DNA of 54,162 nt from Streptomyces aurantiacus (lineage in GTDB: Bacteria > Actinomycetota > Actinomycetes > Streptomycetales > Streptomycetaceae): assembly GCF_001418335.1 (NCBI RefSeq), contig NZ_LIPP01000138.1, forward strand, positions 1-54,162, given 5' to 3'. A program made the translations under genes and the position numbers. The notes beneath the pieces were generated by a model. It did not search any database. It was given only the letters and a program-made list of their open reading frames with translations, and had not been told where the DNA came from. Positions 16,155 to 24,191 of this stretch are shown piece by piece. Each line of letters opens with the position of its first letter. Positions within the stretch are counted from its first letter, which is position 1.

Positions 16155-17004
16155 GAACGTGAGCGCGCTGACACGCACGGAGAAGCGCAGGCTCGTCGAC
16201 GCGTTCCTGGAGATCAAACGCACCGGCGAGTACGACGAGTTCGTCCGTATGCACATCGACCACTATGTGTCGGACGGCGAGGGCGGACTGCGCGCGGCCC
16301 ATATGGCGCCGTCCTTCCTGCCCTGGCACCGGAAGTTCCTGCTGGACCTGGAGCGGGCGCTGCGCCGGGTGGACTCCGGGGTGTCCGTGCCGTACTGGGA
16401 CTGGACGAAGGACCGCACCCCCGCCGCCCCGCCGTGGGGGGAGGACCTCCTCGGAGGCAACGGGCGCCGGTCCGACCACCAGGTGACGACCGGCCCGTTC
16501 GCCCGCCGGCACAAGAAGTGGGTCGTCAAGGAGTCGATGACGGACGGCGACTACCTCACACGCGATTTCGGCAGGCCCCGCGATCCGCTCGCCCTGCCCA
16601 CCGCGGACGATCTCGCGAAGGCCCTCGCCGATCCCGTGTACGACACGGAGCCCTGGGACTCCACCTCCGGCCGCGGCTTCCGGAACGGTCTTGAGGGGTG
16701 GGGGACCGGGCGGGGCAACGACGCCTGGCGCAACCACAACCGCGTCCACCGCTGGGTCGGCGGGCACATGCTGGGCGGGGGCTCCGTCAACGACCCCGTC
16801 TTCTGGCTGCACCACTCCTTCGTGGACCTGCTCTGGACGCGCTGGCAGAAGCGGCATCAGAGCGCGCGGTATCTGCCCAAGTCGCCGCCGGGGCTCGGGG
16901 ACCGGCAGCGCGGACGGATCGTGGCACGGCACGAGGCGATGCCGCCGTGGGGCGTGACACCGGACGAGATGGAGGACCACAGCCGGATCTACCGGTATGT
17001 GTGA
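16138..17004 (+). CDS. melC2: Tyrosinase MelC2 (type 3 copper monophenol monooxygenase)
   Basis: This 288-residue enzyme has the binuclear copper ligands of Streptomyces tyrosinases. CuA has His39, His55 and His64 (RMHIDHY, AAHMAP, PWHRKF). CuB has His200, His204 and His226 (NHNRVHRW, FWLHHSF). YWDWTKD is also present. It oxidises tyrosine to DOPA and dopaquinone, leading to melanin. It has no signal peptide and depends on MelC1, encoded just upstream with a 17-bp overlap. It is somewhat longer than typical MelC2 (about 273 residues), with extra residues around 92-105. Its gene converges on the second chaplin with a shared hairpin between. Confidence 0.95.
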   Translation: MAYPRKNVSALTRTEKRRLVDAFLEIKRTGEYDEFVRMHIDHYVSDGEGGLRAAHMAPSFLPWHRKFLLDLERALRRVDSGVSVPYWDWTKDRTPAAPPWGEDLLGGNGRRSDHQVTTGPFARRHKKWVVKESMTDGDYLTRDFGRPRDPLALPTADDLAKALADPVYDTEPWDSTSGRGFRNGLEGWGTGRGNDAWRNHNRVHRWVGGHMLGGGSVNDPVFWLHHSFVDLLWTRWQKRHQSARYLPKSPPGLGDRQRGRIVARHEAMPPWGVTPDEMEDHSRIYRYV

Positions 17005-17069
17005 CTACCGGTACGTGCGAGGCGGCGACGCGGAACACGGCGTACGGCGAACACTGCGCAAGGCAGAAG

Positions 17070-17103
17070 GAAGCCCCCGGCGGGCGGTGCCGTCGGGGGC
17101 TTC
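17070..17103. terminator. Bidirectional hairpin between melC2 and the second chaplin
   Basis: Arms gaagcccccg (17070-17079) and cgggggcttc (17094-17103) form a 10-bp stem; the flanking bases give an AAG/CTT end on either strand. It lies between convergent stops at 17004 and 17120 and could serve both genes. Confidence 0.75.
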
Positions 17104-17119
17104 GCGTCGGTGGGGTGGC

Positions 17120-17386
17120 TCAGTGGCCGTAGCCGTGGGGGGTGTCGTCGATGTTCGCGCACTCGTTGCCGAACGTCGGGTTCAGCAGGGCGATGATGTC
17201 CACGGTGTTGCCGCAGAGGTTGACCGGGATGTGGAGCGGAACCTGGATGACGTTGCCCGACGCGACGCCGGGCGAGCCGACGGCCTTGCCCGCGGCGTCC
17301 GCGTCCGCCATGGCCAGAGAGGCACCACTGAGCACAACGGCGCCCGTGCCGAGCGCGACACCGGCTGCCTTCGCGATGCGAGACAT
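17120..17386 (-). CDS. Second short chaplin
   Basis: This 88-residue precursor begins MSRIAKAAG, with a signal peptide to about residue 28 (SLAMA|DA) and one chaplin domain: SPGVASGNVIQVPLHIPVNL followed by CGNTVDIIALLNPTFGNEC. Both cysteines are present. It differs from the first chaplin by a C-terminal extension, ANIDDTPHGYGH. AAGGAG precedes the ATG with good spacing. It would be secreted and co-assemble into the rodlet/amyloid layer of aerial hyphae. Confidence 0.95.
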   Translation of the reverse strand: MSRIAKAAGVALGTGAVVLSGASLAMADADAAGKAVGSPGVASGNVIQVPLHIPVNLCGNTVDIIALLNPTFGNECANIDDTPHGYGH

Positions 17387-17555
17387 CACGTTTCTCCTTC
17401 GAATTCGGTGAGCACGGCAGCACGAACGCGACCGCACTGTCCCTTCAACGCGAGGATTGACAGCGGGTAACGGCACCCAGCATGACAACATCCAGCAAAA
17501 TGCCCCAAACGGGTCGACTGTGGGTGAGGGCCGCGCCTCCCGAGTGTCCGCGTGC

Positions 17556-18272
17556 TCACCAGGGCACGGAGGTTCCGTCCCAGGAGAAGAACGCGCCGGT
17601 GGGGCCCTCGTCCGGCAGGAGGGCCAGTCGGACGGCTTCCTGGGCGGCCTCGGCCGGGTCTCCGCCGGAGGCGGCCGCCCGGGTGTTGAGGTCGGTGGCC
17701 CGCAGGCCGGGGGCGAGCGCGTTGACCTTGAAGCCCTCCTCGGCCAGCGTCTGGGCGTAGAAGACGGTCAGGGCGTTGAGGGCGGTCTTCGACGATCGAT
17801 AGGCGGCGGCGGCACCGTTTCCGGGGGCGAACTGCGGGTTGGGGTTCGTGCTCCAGGTCAGCGATCCGGTGCCACTTGAGACGTTGACGATGCGGGGGCG
17901 GGGCGAGCGGCGCAGGGCGGGCAGGAAGGCGTTGGTGACCTCGACGACCGCGAACACATTGGTCTCGTACGTACGCCGGAACTCCTCGACGCCGGCCTCG
18001 GTCGGCGGGGTGAGTGACACGGAGATGCCCGCGTTGTTGACCAGGACGTCCAGGCGGTCCACCTGCGCCGCGGCCTCGGCGACGCTCCGGGGGTCCGTCA
18101 CGTCGAGGACCAGCGGGCGGGCGTCGCCGACGATCTCCTCGGCGGCCCGCTGCCCGCGTCCGACGTCGCGGGAACCCACGTACACGGTGAAGCCCTCCGC
18201 GGCGAGTTGGGCGGCGATGTGCTTGCCAATACCTTTGTTGGCACCGGTGACCAGTGCTGTGCGATCGTTCAT
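17556..18272 (-). CDS. SDR-family NAD(P)-dependent oxidoreductase
   Basis: This 238-residue classical short-chain dehydrogenase has the cofactor loop TGANKGIG, NNAG, the catalytic serine region NVSSGTGSL and YRSSK (Tyr-x3-Lys). NADP use is suggested by GSRDVGRGQRA after strand 2. The substrate is unknown. It is divergent from an XRE-type regulator (18349) across 76 bp, an arrangement typical of regulator-controlled SDR genes. An ATG at 18281 (adding MGV) is an equally possible start. Confidence 0.85.
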   Translation of the reverse strand: MNDRTALVTGANKGIGKHIAAQLAAEGFTVYVGSRDVGRGQRAAEEIVGDARPLVLDVTDPRSVAEAAAQVDRLDVLVNNAGISVSLTPPTEAGVEEFRRTYETNVFAVVEVTNAFLPALRRSPRPRIVNVSSGTGSLTWSTNPNPQFAPGNGAAAAYRSSKTALNALTVFYAQTLAEEGFKVNALAPGLRATDLNTRAAASGGDPAEAAQEAVRLALLPDEGPTGAFFSWDGTSVPW

Positions 18273-18305
18273 GACGCCCATGGTTCTGCGGCTGTGACCG
18301 TGCTG

Positions 18306-18326
18306 CCAGGGACAACCTGTACCAGG
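18306..18326. promoter_or_regulatory. Imperfect palindrome in the divergent SDR/XRE promoter, possible operator
   Basis: ccagggaca-acc-tgtaccagg matches its reverse complement at 7 of 9 positions per arm. It lies midway in the 76-bp gap between the divergent starts, the expected place for an autoregulatory site of the XRE regulator. This is inference from symmetry and position only. Confidence 0.4.
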
Positions 18327-18348
18327 CGGTGGTGGGAGGAGGCACAGG

Positions 18349-19230
18349 ATGGCGCGGGAGGAACTGGCCCGTTTTCTGCGGGACCGTCGTGAGGGGCTGT
18401 GTCCGCACGAGCTCGGTCTGCCGACGAGTACTCCTCGCCGTACACCGGGTCTGCGACGCGAGGAGGTGGCGGAGCTGGCCCACATGTCGGTCGACTACTA
18501 CACACGGCTGGAGCAGGCCCGCGGGCCCCGGCCGTCGCCCCGGATCCTGGACGCGCTGGCCCAGGCCCTGCGGCTCGTTCCGGCGGAACGCAGCCACCTG
18601 TTCCGCCTGGCCGGCTCCTCCCTGCCGCCCGGCACCCACGCCGTGCAGCGGGTGCGCCCGCAGGTGGCCGGGATGCTGCGGCGACTGCCGGAGACCGGCG
18701 CGATCGTCACCGACGCGGCCTATGGCGTCGTCGCCTGGAACCCCCTCGCGCAGGCTCTGCTGGGCGATGACCTGGGACGCGGGACGACGAACCTGGCCCG
18801 GCGCCGCTTCCTCGGCCAGGGGCGGAGTTACGAGAGCTCCAGCGCGGAGAGGTTCGGGCACATCGTGGTGGCGCGGCTGCGCCGGGCCGCGGACCGCTAC
18901 CCGCACGACGCGCGGCTCGCCGGTCTGCTGAGCGAACTGCGTTCCGGCAGCGAGGAGTTCCGGCAGATCTGGGAAACCCGCCCGGTCCACGCTCCCGGGC
19001 ACCGCACCAAGGTCCTCGACCACCCGACGGCAGGCAGACTGCGGTTGAACTGCGACGTACTGCTCGTCCCCGAGGACGACCAGGAAGTCGTCCTGATGAC
19101 GGCGGATCCCGGGTCGCCGTCCGCGCGGACCCTGCGCGGGCTCGCCGCACGACTTGACCGAGTGGCCGTTGACGCCGCCGAGCTCGGTTCCTGCGAGCAG
19201 GAACCTGTTCCGCACCGTCGCCGTCGGTGA
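18349..19230 (+). CDS. XRE-family helix-turn-helix regulator with MmyB-like ligand domain
   Basis: This 293-residue protein has an N-terminal HTH (GLRREEVAELAHMSVDYYTRLEQAR, residues about 33-58) and the C-terminal MmyB-type domain (VVAWNPLAQALLGD, SEEFRQIWETRPV, LDHPTAGRLRLNCDVLLVPEDDQ). Family members usually regulate a neighbouring dehydrogenase and may bind fatty-acyl-type ligands. GGGAGGAGG precedes the ATG. It is divergent from the SDR gene at 17556, its likely target. It ends 4 bp before the stop of the next, convergent XRE gene. Confidence 0.9.
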   Translation: MAREELARFLRDRREGLCPHELGLPTSTPRRTPGLRREEVAELAHMSVDYYTRLEQARGPRPSPRILDALAQALRLVPAERSHLFRLAGSSLPPGTHAVQRVRPQVAGMLRRLPETGAIVTDAAYGVVAWNPLAQALLGDDLGRGTTNLARRRFLGQGRSYESSSAERFGHIVVARLRRAADRYPHDARLAGLLSELRSGSEEFRQIWETRPVHAPGHRTKVLDHPTAGRLRLNCDVLLVPEDDQEVVLMTADPGSPSARTLRGLAARLDRVAVDAAELGSCEQEPVPHRRRR

Positions 19231-19234
19231 CCCG

Positions 19235-20068
19235 TCAGACGAGGGAAGCCAGCAGCGAGAGTTTCTCGGCACTGTCGCTGCCTGCGTCGGCGTAGTAGAG
19301 CACCAGGAGGAGTCCGTTCACGGGCAGCTTGTCGCGGTGCAGATGCAACCGGCCGACGACCGGATGGTTCACGGTCGTGGTACCGCCCTCAAGCGCCCGG
19401 ACGTCGTGCCGGGCCCACAGTTCGCGGAACCGGCCGCTCGTGAGGGACAGCTCGCCGATGAGTTCCACGAACCGCGGGTTGTCGACATCGTCGCCGATCG
19501 ACTCTCGCAACGCGGCGATGAACCACTCCGAGGACGCCGTCCAGTCCGCGTGGAACGACTGTTCCTCCGGGTCGAGCAGCAGCGAGCGCAGGCGGTTCTC
19601 GCCCGGCCGCAGGCGGGGTGAGAACGCCGTCGCCAGCTCGTTGGCCGCGAGGACGTCGAAGGCGCGCCCCTCGACGAACGCCGGCACTCCCACGGCCGCG
19701 AGCAACTGGTGCAGCCGGGCCGGTACGTGCTCGGCCGCACGGCGTCGACGACTCCGCTGCCGATCCCGATCCCGCTGTCGTGGCCGTGGAGTGGCCAGGC
19801 TGTGCAGGTACTCGGCCTCGACCTCGTCGAGCCGCAGTACGCGAGCGAGCGCGTCGAGCACCTGGGCCGACGGGTGGGTGTCGCGGCCGCGTTCGAGACG
19901 CAGGTAGTAGTCGGCACTGATGCCGGCGAGGATCGCGAGCTCCTCGCGACGCAGGCCGGGCACCCGACGGATGCCGCCCGCCGGAATACCGGCCTGCTCC
20001 GGCGTGACGAGTCCGCGACGGGCGCGCAGGTAGGCGCCGAGCCGGTTGGCGTCCTGGTCCGCTGTCAT
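19235..20068 (-). CDS. Second XRE/MmyB-type regulator, co-directional with an SDR gene
   Basis: This 277-residue protein has an HTH (GLRREELAILAGISADYYLRLERGRDTHPS) and a MmyB-type C-terminal domain (FDVLAANELATAFSP, SGRFRELWARHDVR, VVGRLHLHRDKLPV). A basic Arg/Gln run (RPRQRDRDRQRSRRRR, about residues 95-110) lies between the domains and looks like an expanded linker. It sits 9 bp downstream of the SDR gene at 20078-20872 and is probably co-transcribed with it. It is a paralogue of the regulator at 18349 but arranged in an operon rather than divergently. Confidence 0.88.
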   Translation of the reverse strand: MTADQDANRLGAYLRARRGLVTPEQAGIPAGGIRRVPGLRREELAILAGISADYYLRLERGRDTHPSAQVLDALARVLRLDEVEAEYLHSLATPRPRQRDRDRQRSRRRRAAEHVPARLHQLLAAVGVPAFVEGRAFDVLAANELATAFSPRLRPGENRLRSLLLDPEEQSFHADWTASSEWFIAALRESIGDDVDNPRFVELIGELSLTSGRFRELWARHDVRALEGGTTTVNHPVVGRLHLHRDKLPVNGLLLVLYYADAGSDSAEKLSLLASLV

Positions 20069-20077
20069 GCGAACACG

Positions 20078-20872
20078 CTAGCTTCCGGACCGGCCGGAGC
20101 TTTTGGACCTGCCCGGAAGCATCGAGAGTGCCTGTGAGCGCTGGGCCACGAGTTCGGCGTAGGTACCGTCGCGTTCTGCCCAACGGTGCATGAGCACGCC
20201 CTGTACCAGGATCTCGGGCGGTGTCGGGTCCTGTGCGAGCAGGTCCATCACTTCCGCGCCGTAGGCGTCGAGGGCGAGAGCGTGCGGGTTGCCGCTCCCG
20301 AGCGGGGTCGCGACGGCCGGCGGGACGAGTTCGGCGACCTCGACACCGGTCCCGGCCAGCTGCGCTCGCAGCGCCTCCGTGTAGGCGTGCACGGCGGCCT
20401 TCGAGGCGCCGTAGGTGGGCATCAGCGGGAAGGGGAGAAAACCGATCCCGGAGCTGACAGTGATGATCGTGCTGTTGCTGTTGCCGCCGTTGCCGCGAGC
20501 GAGGAGGTGCGGGGTGAACGCGTCGATGACCCGGATGGTGCCGAGTACGTTCACGGCGACCGTCGTTTCGGCGGCACCGAAGTGGGTCGGGTCGCGGAGG
20601 TCCTCGGGGACGCCGGTGCCCGCCATGGTGATGACGGTGTCGAGGCCGGGATGCGTTCGCAGCACCTCGTCGCGCGCCCGGGTCACCGAGCCGGCGTCGG
20701 TGACGTCGATCTCGACGGGGACGAGTCCCTCGTCGGCGAGCCGCGTGAACGTATCGGTGCGACGGCCGCCGACGACGACGGTACTGCCGGCGGCGCGGAA
20801 CCGGCGGGCCAGCTCAAGGCCGATGCCCGAGGTGGCACCGGCGATGAAAACGGTGCGGGAGGTGATGTCCAT
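20078..20872 (-). CDS. SDR-family oxidoreductase
   Basis: This 264-residue short-chain dehydrogenase has the cofactor loop GATSGIG, a GGRR element suggesting NADP(H), the catalytic ITVSSGIGF serine and YGASK (Tyr-x3-Lys). The usual NNAG motif is replaced by TMAGTG. A short Asn/Ser insert (GNGGNSNS) precedes the active-site strand. The substrate is unknown. The gene leads a two-gene unit with the XRE regulator 9 bp downstream. Confidence 0.85.
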   Translation of the reverse strand: MDITSRTVFIAGATSGIGLELARRFRAAGSTVVVGGRRTDTFTRLADEGLVPVEIDVTDAGSVTRARDEVLRTHPGLDTVITMAGTGVPEDLRDPTHFGAAETTVAVNVLGTIRVIDAFTPHLLARGNGGNSNSTIITVSSGIGFLPFPLMPTYGASKAAVHAYTEALRAQLAGTGVEVAELVPPAVATPLGSGNPHALALDAYGAEVMDLLAQDPTPPEILVQGVLMHRWAERDGTYAELVAQRSQALSMLPGRSKSSGRSGS

Positions 20873-20989
20873 GGCTCGACGGTAGGCCGGATCTCCGTGG
20901 GCTCAGGGGGCCCTGTCAGGACCCCGGAACGCCACACCCTCGTACGCCGCACCTCTGGCGGCCATCGCGTGCGGGCGTACGTACGCTGA

Positions 20990-21370
20990 TCGGCCGCCGG
21001 CTCGTCGGCACGTGCGCTGATCAGCCGGCGGACCACGACGGAGGAGCGCGACGGCTGGCTGTCGGCGTGCTGGACCAGGCTGACCTCGACCGGATCGGCG
21101 TCCGCCAGTGGTACCCGGACCGGGCCGGTCACGGACTGCCGCGCGTCGAACCGGGCAAGAAGCCCGGCCCCGGCGCCCTGCGCGTCGCGTAGCCACTGGT
21201 GCAGCACGGTGCCTGATCGCATGGTGATGATCGGCCACCGGCCGAGTTCTTCCCAGGTGACCTCACGCCCGTCGGCGAGCGGATGGTCCGGGCGGGTGTG
21301 GATGCGCAACGGTGCCGTGCGGATCCGGCGTCGGGCGAGGGCGCGCGCCCCTGTGGGAGCCGTTCGGACC
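20990..21370 (-). pseudogene. Decayed LysR-family regulator remnant
   Basis: The minus frame encodes a recognisable piece of a LysR ligand-binding domain: IHTRPDHPLADGREVTWEEL, WPIITMRSGTVLHQWL and, after an apparent internal deletion, PVEVSLVQHADSQPSRSSVVVRRL. The HTH half is missing, and the segment normally joining the two blocks is shortened. No start or intact frame remains. It occupies most of the 20873-21389 gap. It may mark an older regulator of the adjacent SDR. Confidence 0.65.
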
Positions 21371-21389
21371 CCGGTGAGCTTCCGTCTCC

Positions 21390-21944
21390 TCACCGTTCGG
21401 GGCAGCTCTCGTCCGACGCCGTGACCTGCCATCCGCCGCCGTCGGTCACTTCCGCGCTGACCGTTGCGTCGGACGGACGCGTGAGGCGGTACGCGGCGGC
21501 GGCCGTGCAGACGATCTGCCCTACCCCGGTGCCGCTCAGCCTGTCCATGCCCGGGGGAAGTCGGATCGTCATGGCGTCCCTCTGCACCGTCACCGTAAAG
21601 GTGTCCGGCGAGGCGGGTTGCCCCGGCCCGTCGGTGGCGGGCGGGGGTGCCATGGCGGTCGGCATGCCCGGTACCTCGGTGGAGAGCCTCCCCGAGTCTC
21701 CCTCCCCGGCCAGCGGACCGGCCATCAGCAGCTGCAGCGCCGCCTCGGGGTCACCGGGCAGCGCGGTCATGCGGGGCATCGCGACGAGTGCGCCGCTCTC
21801 GACGAAGTAGACCCGCGTCATCGGGAGAGCCCCGCTCGCGGGACCGCCGGCCTCCACCACTCCGGTCGCGGGGATCCCGCAGGAGGTGAGCGCGAGGAGC
21901 ATCAGCGGCGGGACGCCGCGCAGGGCCTTCATGACGGGTTCCAT
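21390..21944 (-). CDS. GerMN-like lipoprotein, third gene of a two-component operon
   Basis: This 184-residue protein has a lipobox signal (LMLLALTSC, Cys near residue 22) and a GerMN-like domain (MTRVYFVESGALVAMPR, PEAALQLLMAGP, FTVTVQRDAMTIRLP, GVGQIVCTAAAAYRL). The ATG at 21944 follows GAGGAG with 8-nt spacing; an ATG at 21932 in an ATGA overlap is the alternative. Lipoproteins encoded beside a kinase often modulate signalling from outside the membrane (compare LpqB with MtrAB, or CseA with CseBC), so it may be an accessory sensor for the kinase encoded immediately upstream. Confidence 0.8.
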   Translation of the reverse strand: MEPVMKALRGVPPLMLLALTSCGIPATGVVEAGGPASGALPMTRVYFVESGALVAMPRMTALPGDPEAALQLLMAGPLAGEGDSGRLSTEVPGMPTAMAPPPATDGPGQPASPDTFTVTVQRDAMTIRLPPGMDRLSGTGVGQIVCTAAAAYRLTRPSDATVSAEVTDGGGWQVTASDESCPER

Positions 21945-23401
21945 GACGGGTTCTCCTCGTGCGACTCGTCCCGCCACAGCGGAAGTTCTACGGTGAAGAC
22001 GGCGCCGCCCGCCGGGTGGTCGGCCGCGCGGACGGTGCCGCCGTGGATGCGGACGTTCTCGGCGGTGATGGACAGACCGAGGCCGCTGCCCTCGGAGCGG
22101 ATCCGGGCGGTGTCCGACTTGTAGAACCGCTCGAAGACATGGGGCAGGACGTCGTGGGGGATGCCGGGGCCACTGTCCCGTACCTCGATGACGGCCCCCG
22201 CGTCGCCGGCGCTCAGACGCACCTGTACCGGGTGGGCGCCGTGCTTGAGCGCGTTGCCGACCAGGTTGGCGACGACCACGTCCAGGCGGCGCGGGTCGAC
22301 CCGTCCGCGCACCGCGTGCGGCGGCGGCAGATCGGTTGCCACCGTGTCCGTCCAGCCGCGGGAGGCGAGGGTGCGCCGGATCGACTCGGCGAGGTCGATC
22401 TCGTCCAGGTGCAACACCGCCGCGCCCGCGTCGAAGCGGGAGATCTCCATCAAGTCGTCGACGAGACGGGCGAGTTTGACGGTCTCCTCGCTGATGAGCC
22501 TGACCGCGGTGGCAGTGTCCGGGTCCAGCCGGGCGGCGTCCTCGTCGAGGATGTCGGTGACGGCGGACATGGCGGCGAGCGGGGTGCGCAGTTCGTGCGA
22601 GACGTCGGCCGCGAAGCGGCGGGCCCGCGCCTCCATCTCGCGCAGTTCGGCCACCGATGTCTCCAGTGCGGCGGCCGTCTCGTTGAACGTGTGGGACAGG
22701 TCGGCGAGTTCGTCGGAGCCGTTGACCGCGAGCCGGGTGTCCAGGCGGCCTTCGGCGATCCTGCGGGTGGCGAGCCGCAGCTTGCGCACCGGCACCAGCA
22801 CCCCGCGGGCGGCGAGGAGCGCGAGCACGACGGCGAGCGCGAGGGCCGCCACCATGGCCCGTTCGACGGCGGTGACCAGGGCGTCGACGTACGCCTGTTC
22901 CGTGGTCTGCGGCACGACGAGGAACACCCGGACCCCGGTGGCCGTGGCGGCTCCGTCCGGGGCGCCGAAGAGGATCGACATGCCGACGACCAGCGAGGTG
23001 CGTCCGTCGTCGCGCACCCGTTGGAAGACGGTGGCCTTGCTGGCGCCGACGGCCTCGCGCACGGCGGGCGTGACCTCGGGGAAGGGGTCGCCCCGGACGG
23101 AGGAACCGCTGAGGTCCCCGTACGTCACCAGCACCCGCCAACTGCCCTGCGACTCGTTGGCCGCCATGCCCTGTGCGAACTTGCGCAACATCGGTTCGTC
23201 GGGGGGCAGGGCGAGTTCGCCGGCGCGCTGGTTGAGCTGGGCCCGCAGTTGTCTGATGGTGGCGTCCTGACTCTGCTGGAGTACGCCGGTGCGCGCCTCA
23301 CGGAAGGTCAGGGCCCCGGCCGAGATGGCCGCGACGGCGGCGACGAGCCCGAAGGCCACCACCAGACGGGCACGCAGGCCCAGCAGCCGGCGCTTCCTCA
23401 C
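21929..23401 (-). CDS. Sensor histidine kinase
   Basis: This 490-residue kinase has TM1 near residues 10-30, a periplasmic-side domain of about 150 residues, TM2 (AMVAALALAVVLALLAARGV), a HAMP domain, the H-box FAADVSHELRTPL (phospho-His269), the N-box NLVGNALKHG, and G boxes DSGPGIP and GSGLGLSI. It should phosphorylate the response regulator encoded just upstream. The start is the GTG at 23401 in a GTGA overlap with that gene's stop. The stimulus is unknown. Confidence 0.92.
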   Translation of the reverse strand: MRKRRLLGLRARLVVAFGLVAAVAAISAGALTFREARTGVLQQSQDATIRQLRAQLNQRAGELALPPDEPMLRKFAQGMAANESQGSWRVLVTYGDLSGSSVRGDPFPEVTPAVREAVGASKATVFQRVRDDGRTSLVVGMSILFGAPDGAATATGVRVFLVVPQTTEQAYVDALVTAVERAMVAALALAVVLALLAARGVLVPVRKLRLATRRIAEGRLDTRLAVNGSDELADLSHTFNETAAALETSVAELREMEARARRFAADVSHELRTPLAAMSAVTDILDEDAARLDPDTATAVRLISEETVKLARLVDDLMEISRFDAGAAVLHLDEIDLAESIRRTLASRGWTDTVATDLPPPHAVRGRVDPRRLDVVVANLVGNALKHGAHPVQVRLSAGDAGAVIEVRDSGPGIPHDVLPHVFERFYKSDTARIRSEGSGLGLSITAENVRIHGGTVRAADHPAGGAVFTVELPLWRDESHEENPSWNPS

Positions 23402-24093
23402 TGCGCCGCGAAGCGGTAGCCGAAACCGCGCACGGTGTGGATGAAGCGGGATGCGCGGGGCGGCTCGGACATCTTGGTGCGCAGTCGTTTGACGCAGGCG
23501 TCCACCAGGCGGGCGTCGCCGTGGTAGTCGTGTTCCCAGACGGCTTCGAGGAGTTGCTGGCGGCTGAACACCTGACCCGGCGAGGCGGAGAGGGTGAGCA
23601 GGAGCCGTAGCTCGGAGGGGGCGAGGGCGATCGGCTCGCCGTTCAGCGCGACGGTCAGGCCGGACCTGTCGACGGTCAGGTCGCCGTAGGTGTCGATCTT
23701 CGGCAGGCCCTCGGCGCCGGGCGTGCTGCCGGCCGCCCGGCGCAGGACCGCGCGTATGCGCGCGTCGAGCACACGGGCGAGGACGGGCTTGACGACGTAG
23801 TCGTCGGCGCCCGCCTCCAGGCCGACGACGATGTCCACTTCGTCTCCCCGTGCGGTCGCCATGATGATCGGCAGGGTCTGGTCGACGGCCCGTATACCCC
23901 GGCACACGTCCAGGCCGGTCATGCCGGGCAGCATCAGATCGAGGACGACGATGTCCGGCCGGAAGGCCCGCAGCCGGTCCATCCCCTCCTCGCCGGTCGC
24001 GGTGGCGTCGACGTCATGGTTCTGGCGGCGCAGGGCCAGGGCCACGCCCTCCCGCACGGCGGGATCGTCTTCGATCAGCAGTACACGTGACAT
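23398..24093 (-). CDS. OmpR/PhoB-family response regulator
   Basis: This 231-residue regulator has a receiver domain with the acidic pocket EDD (residues 8-10), phospho-acceptor Asp52 (VVLDLMLPG) and Lys102 (DDYVVKPV). A winged helix follows (LAPSELRLLLTLSASPGQVFSRQQLLEAVW ... VDACVKRLRTKM ... VRGFGYRF). The ATG at 24093 gives the standard MSRVLLIEDD start; a GTG at 24108 is less likely. It is the first gene of a regulator-kinase-lipoprotein operon and is divergent from the DUF3152 gene across 98 bp. Confidence 0.92.
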   Translation of the reverse strand: MSRVLLIEDDPAVREGVALALRRQNHDVDATATGEEGMDRLRAFRPDIVVLDLMLPGMTGLDVCRGIRAVDQTLPIIMATARGDEVDIVVGLEAGADDYVVKPVLARVLDARIRAVLRRAAGSTPGAEGLPKIDTYGDLTVDRSGLTVALNGEPIALAPSELRLLLTLSASPGQVFSRQQLLEAVWEHDYHGDARLVDACVKRLRTKMSEPPRASRFIHTVRGFGYRFAAQ

Positions 24094-24191
24094 GCGCTCA
24101 GTATCCACACGACCATGACCACGAGGAGAGTTATCAGTTCGTTACCTTTCGGGCCAGGTCCGATCACATGGCGATCACATCGTGAACCACC

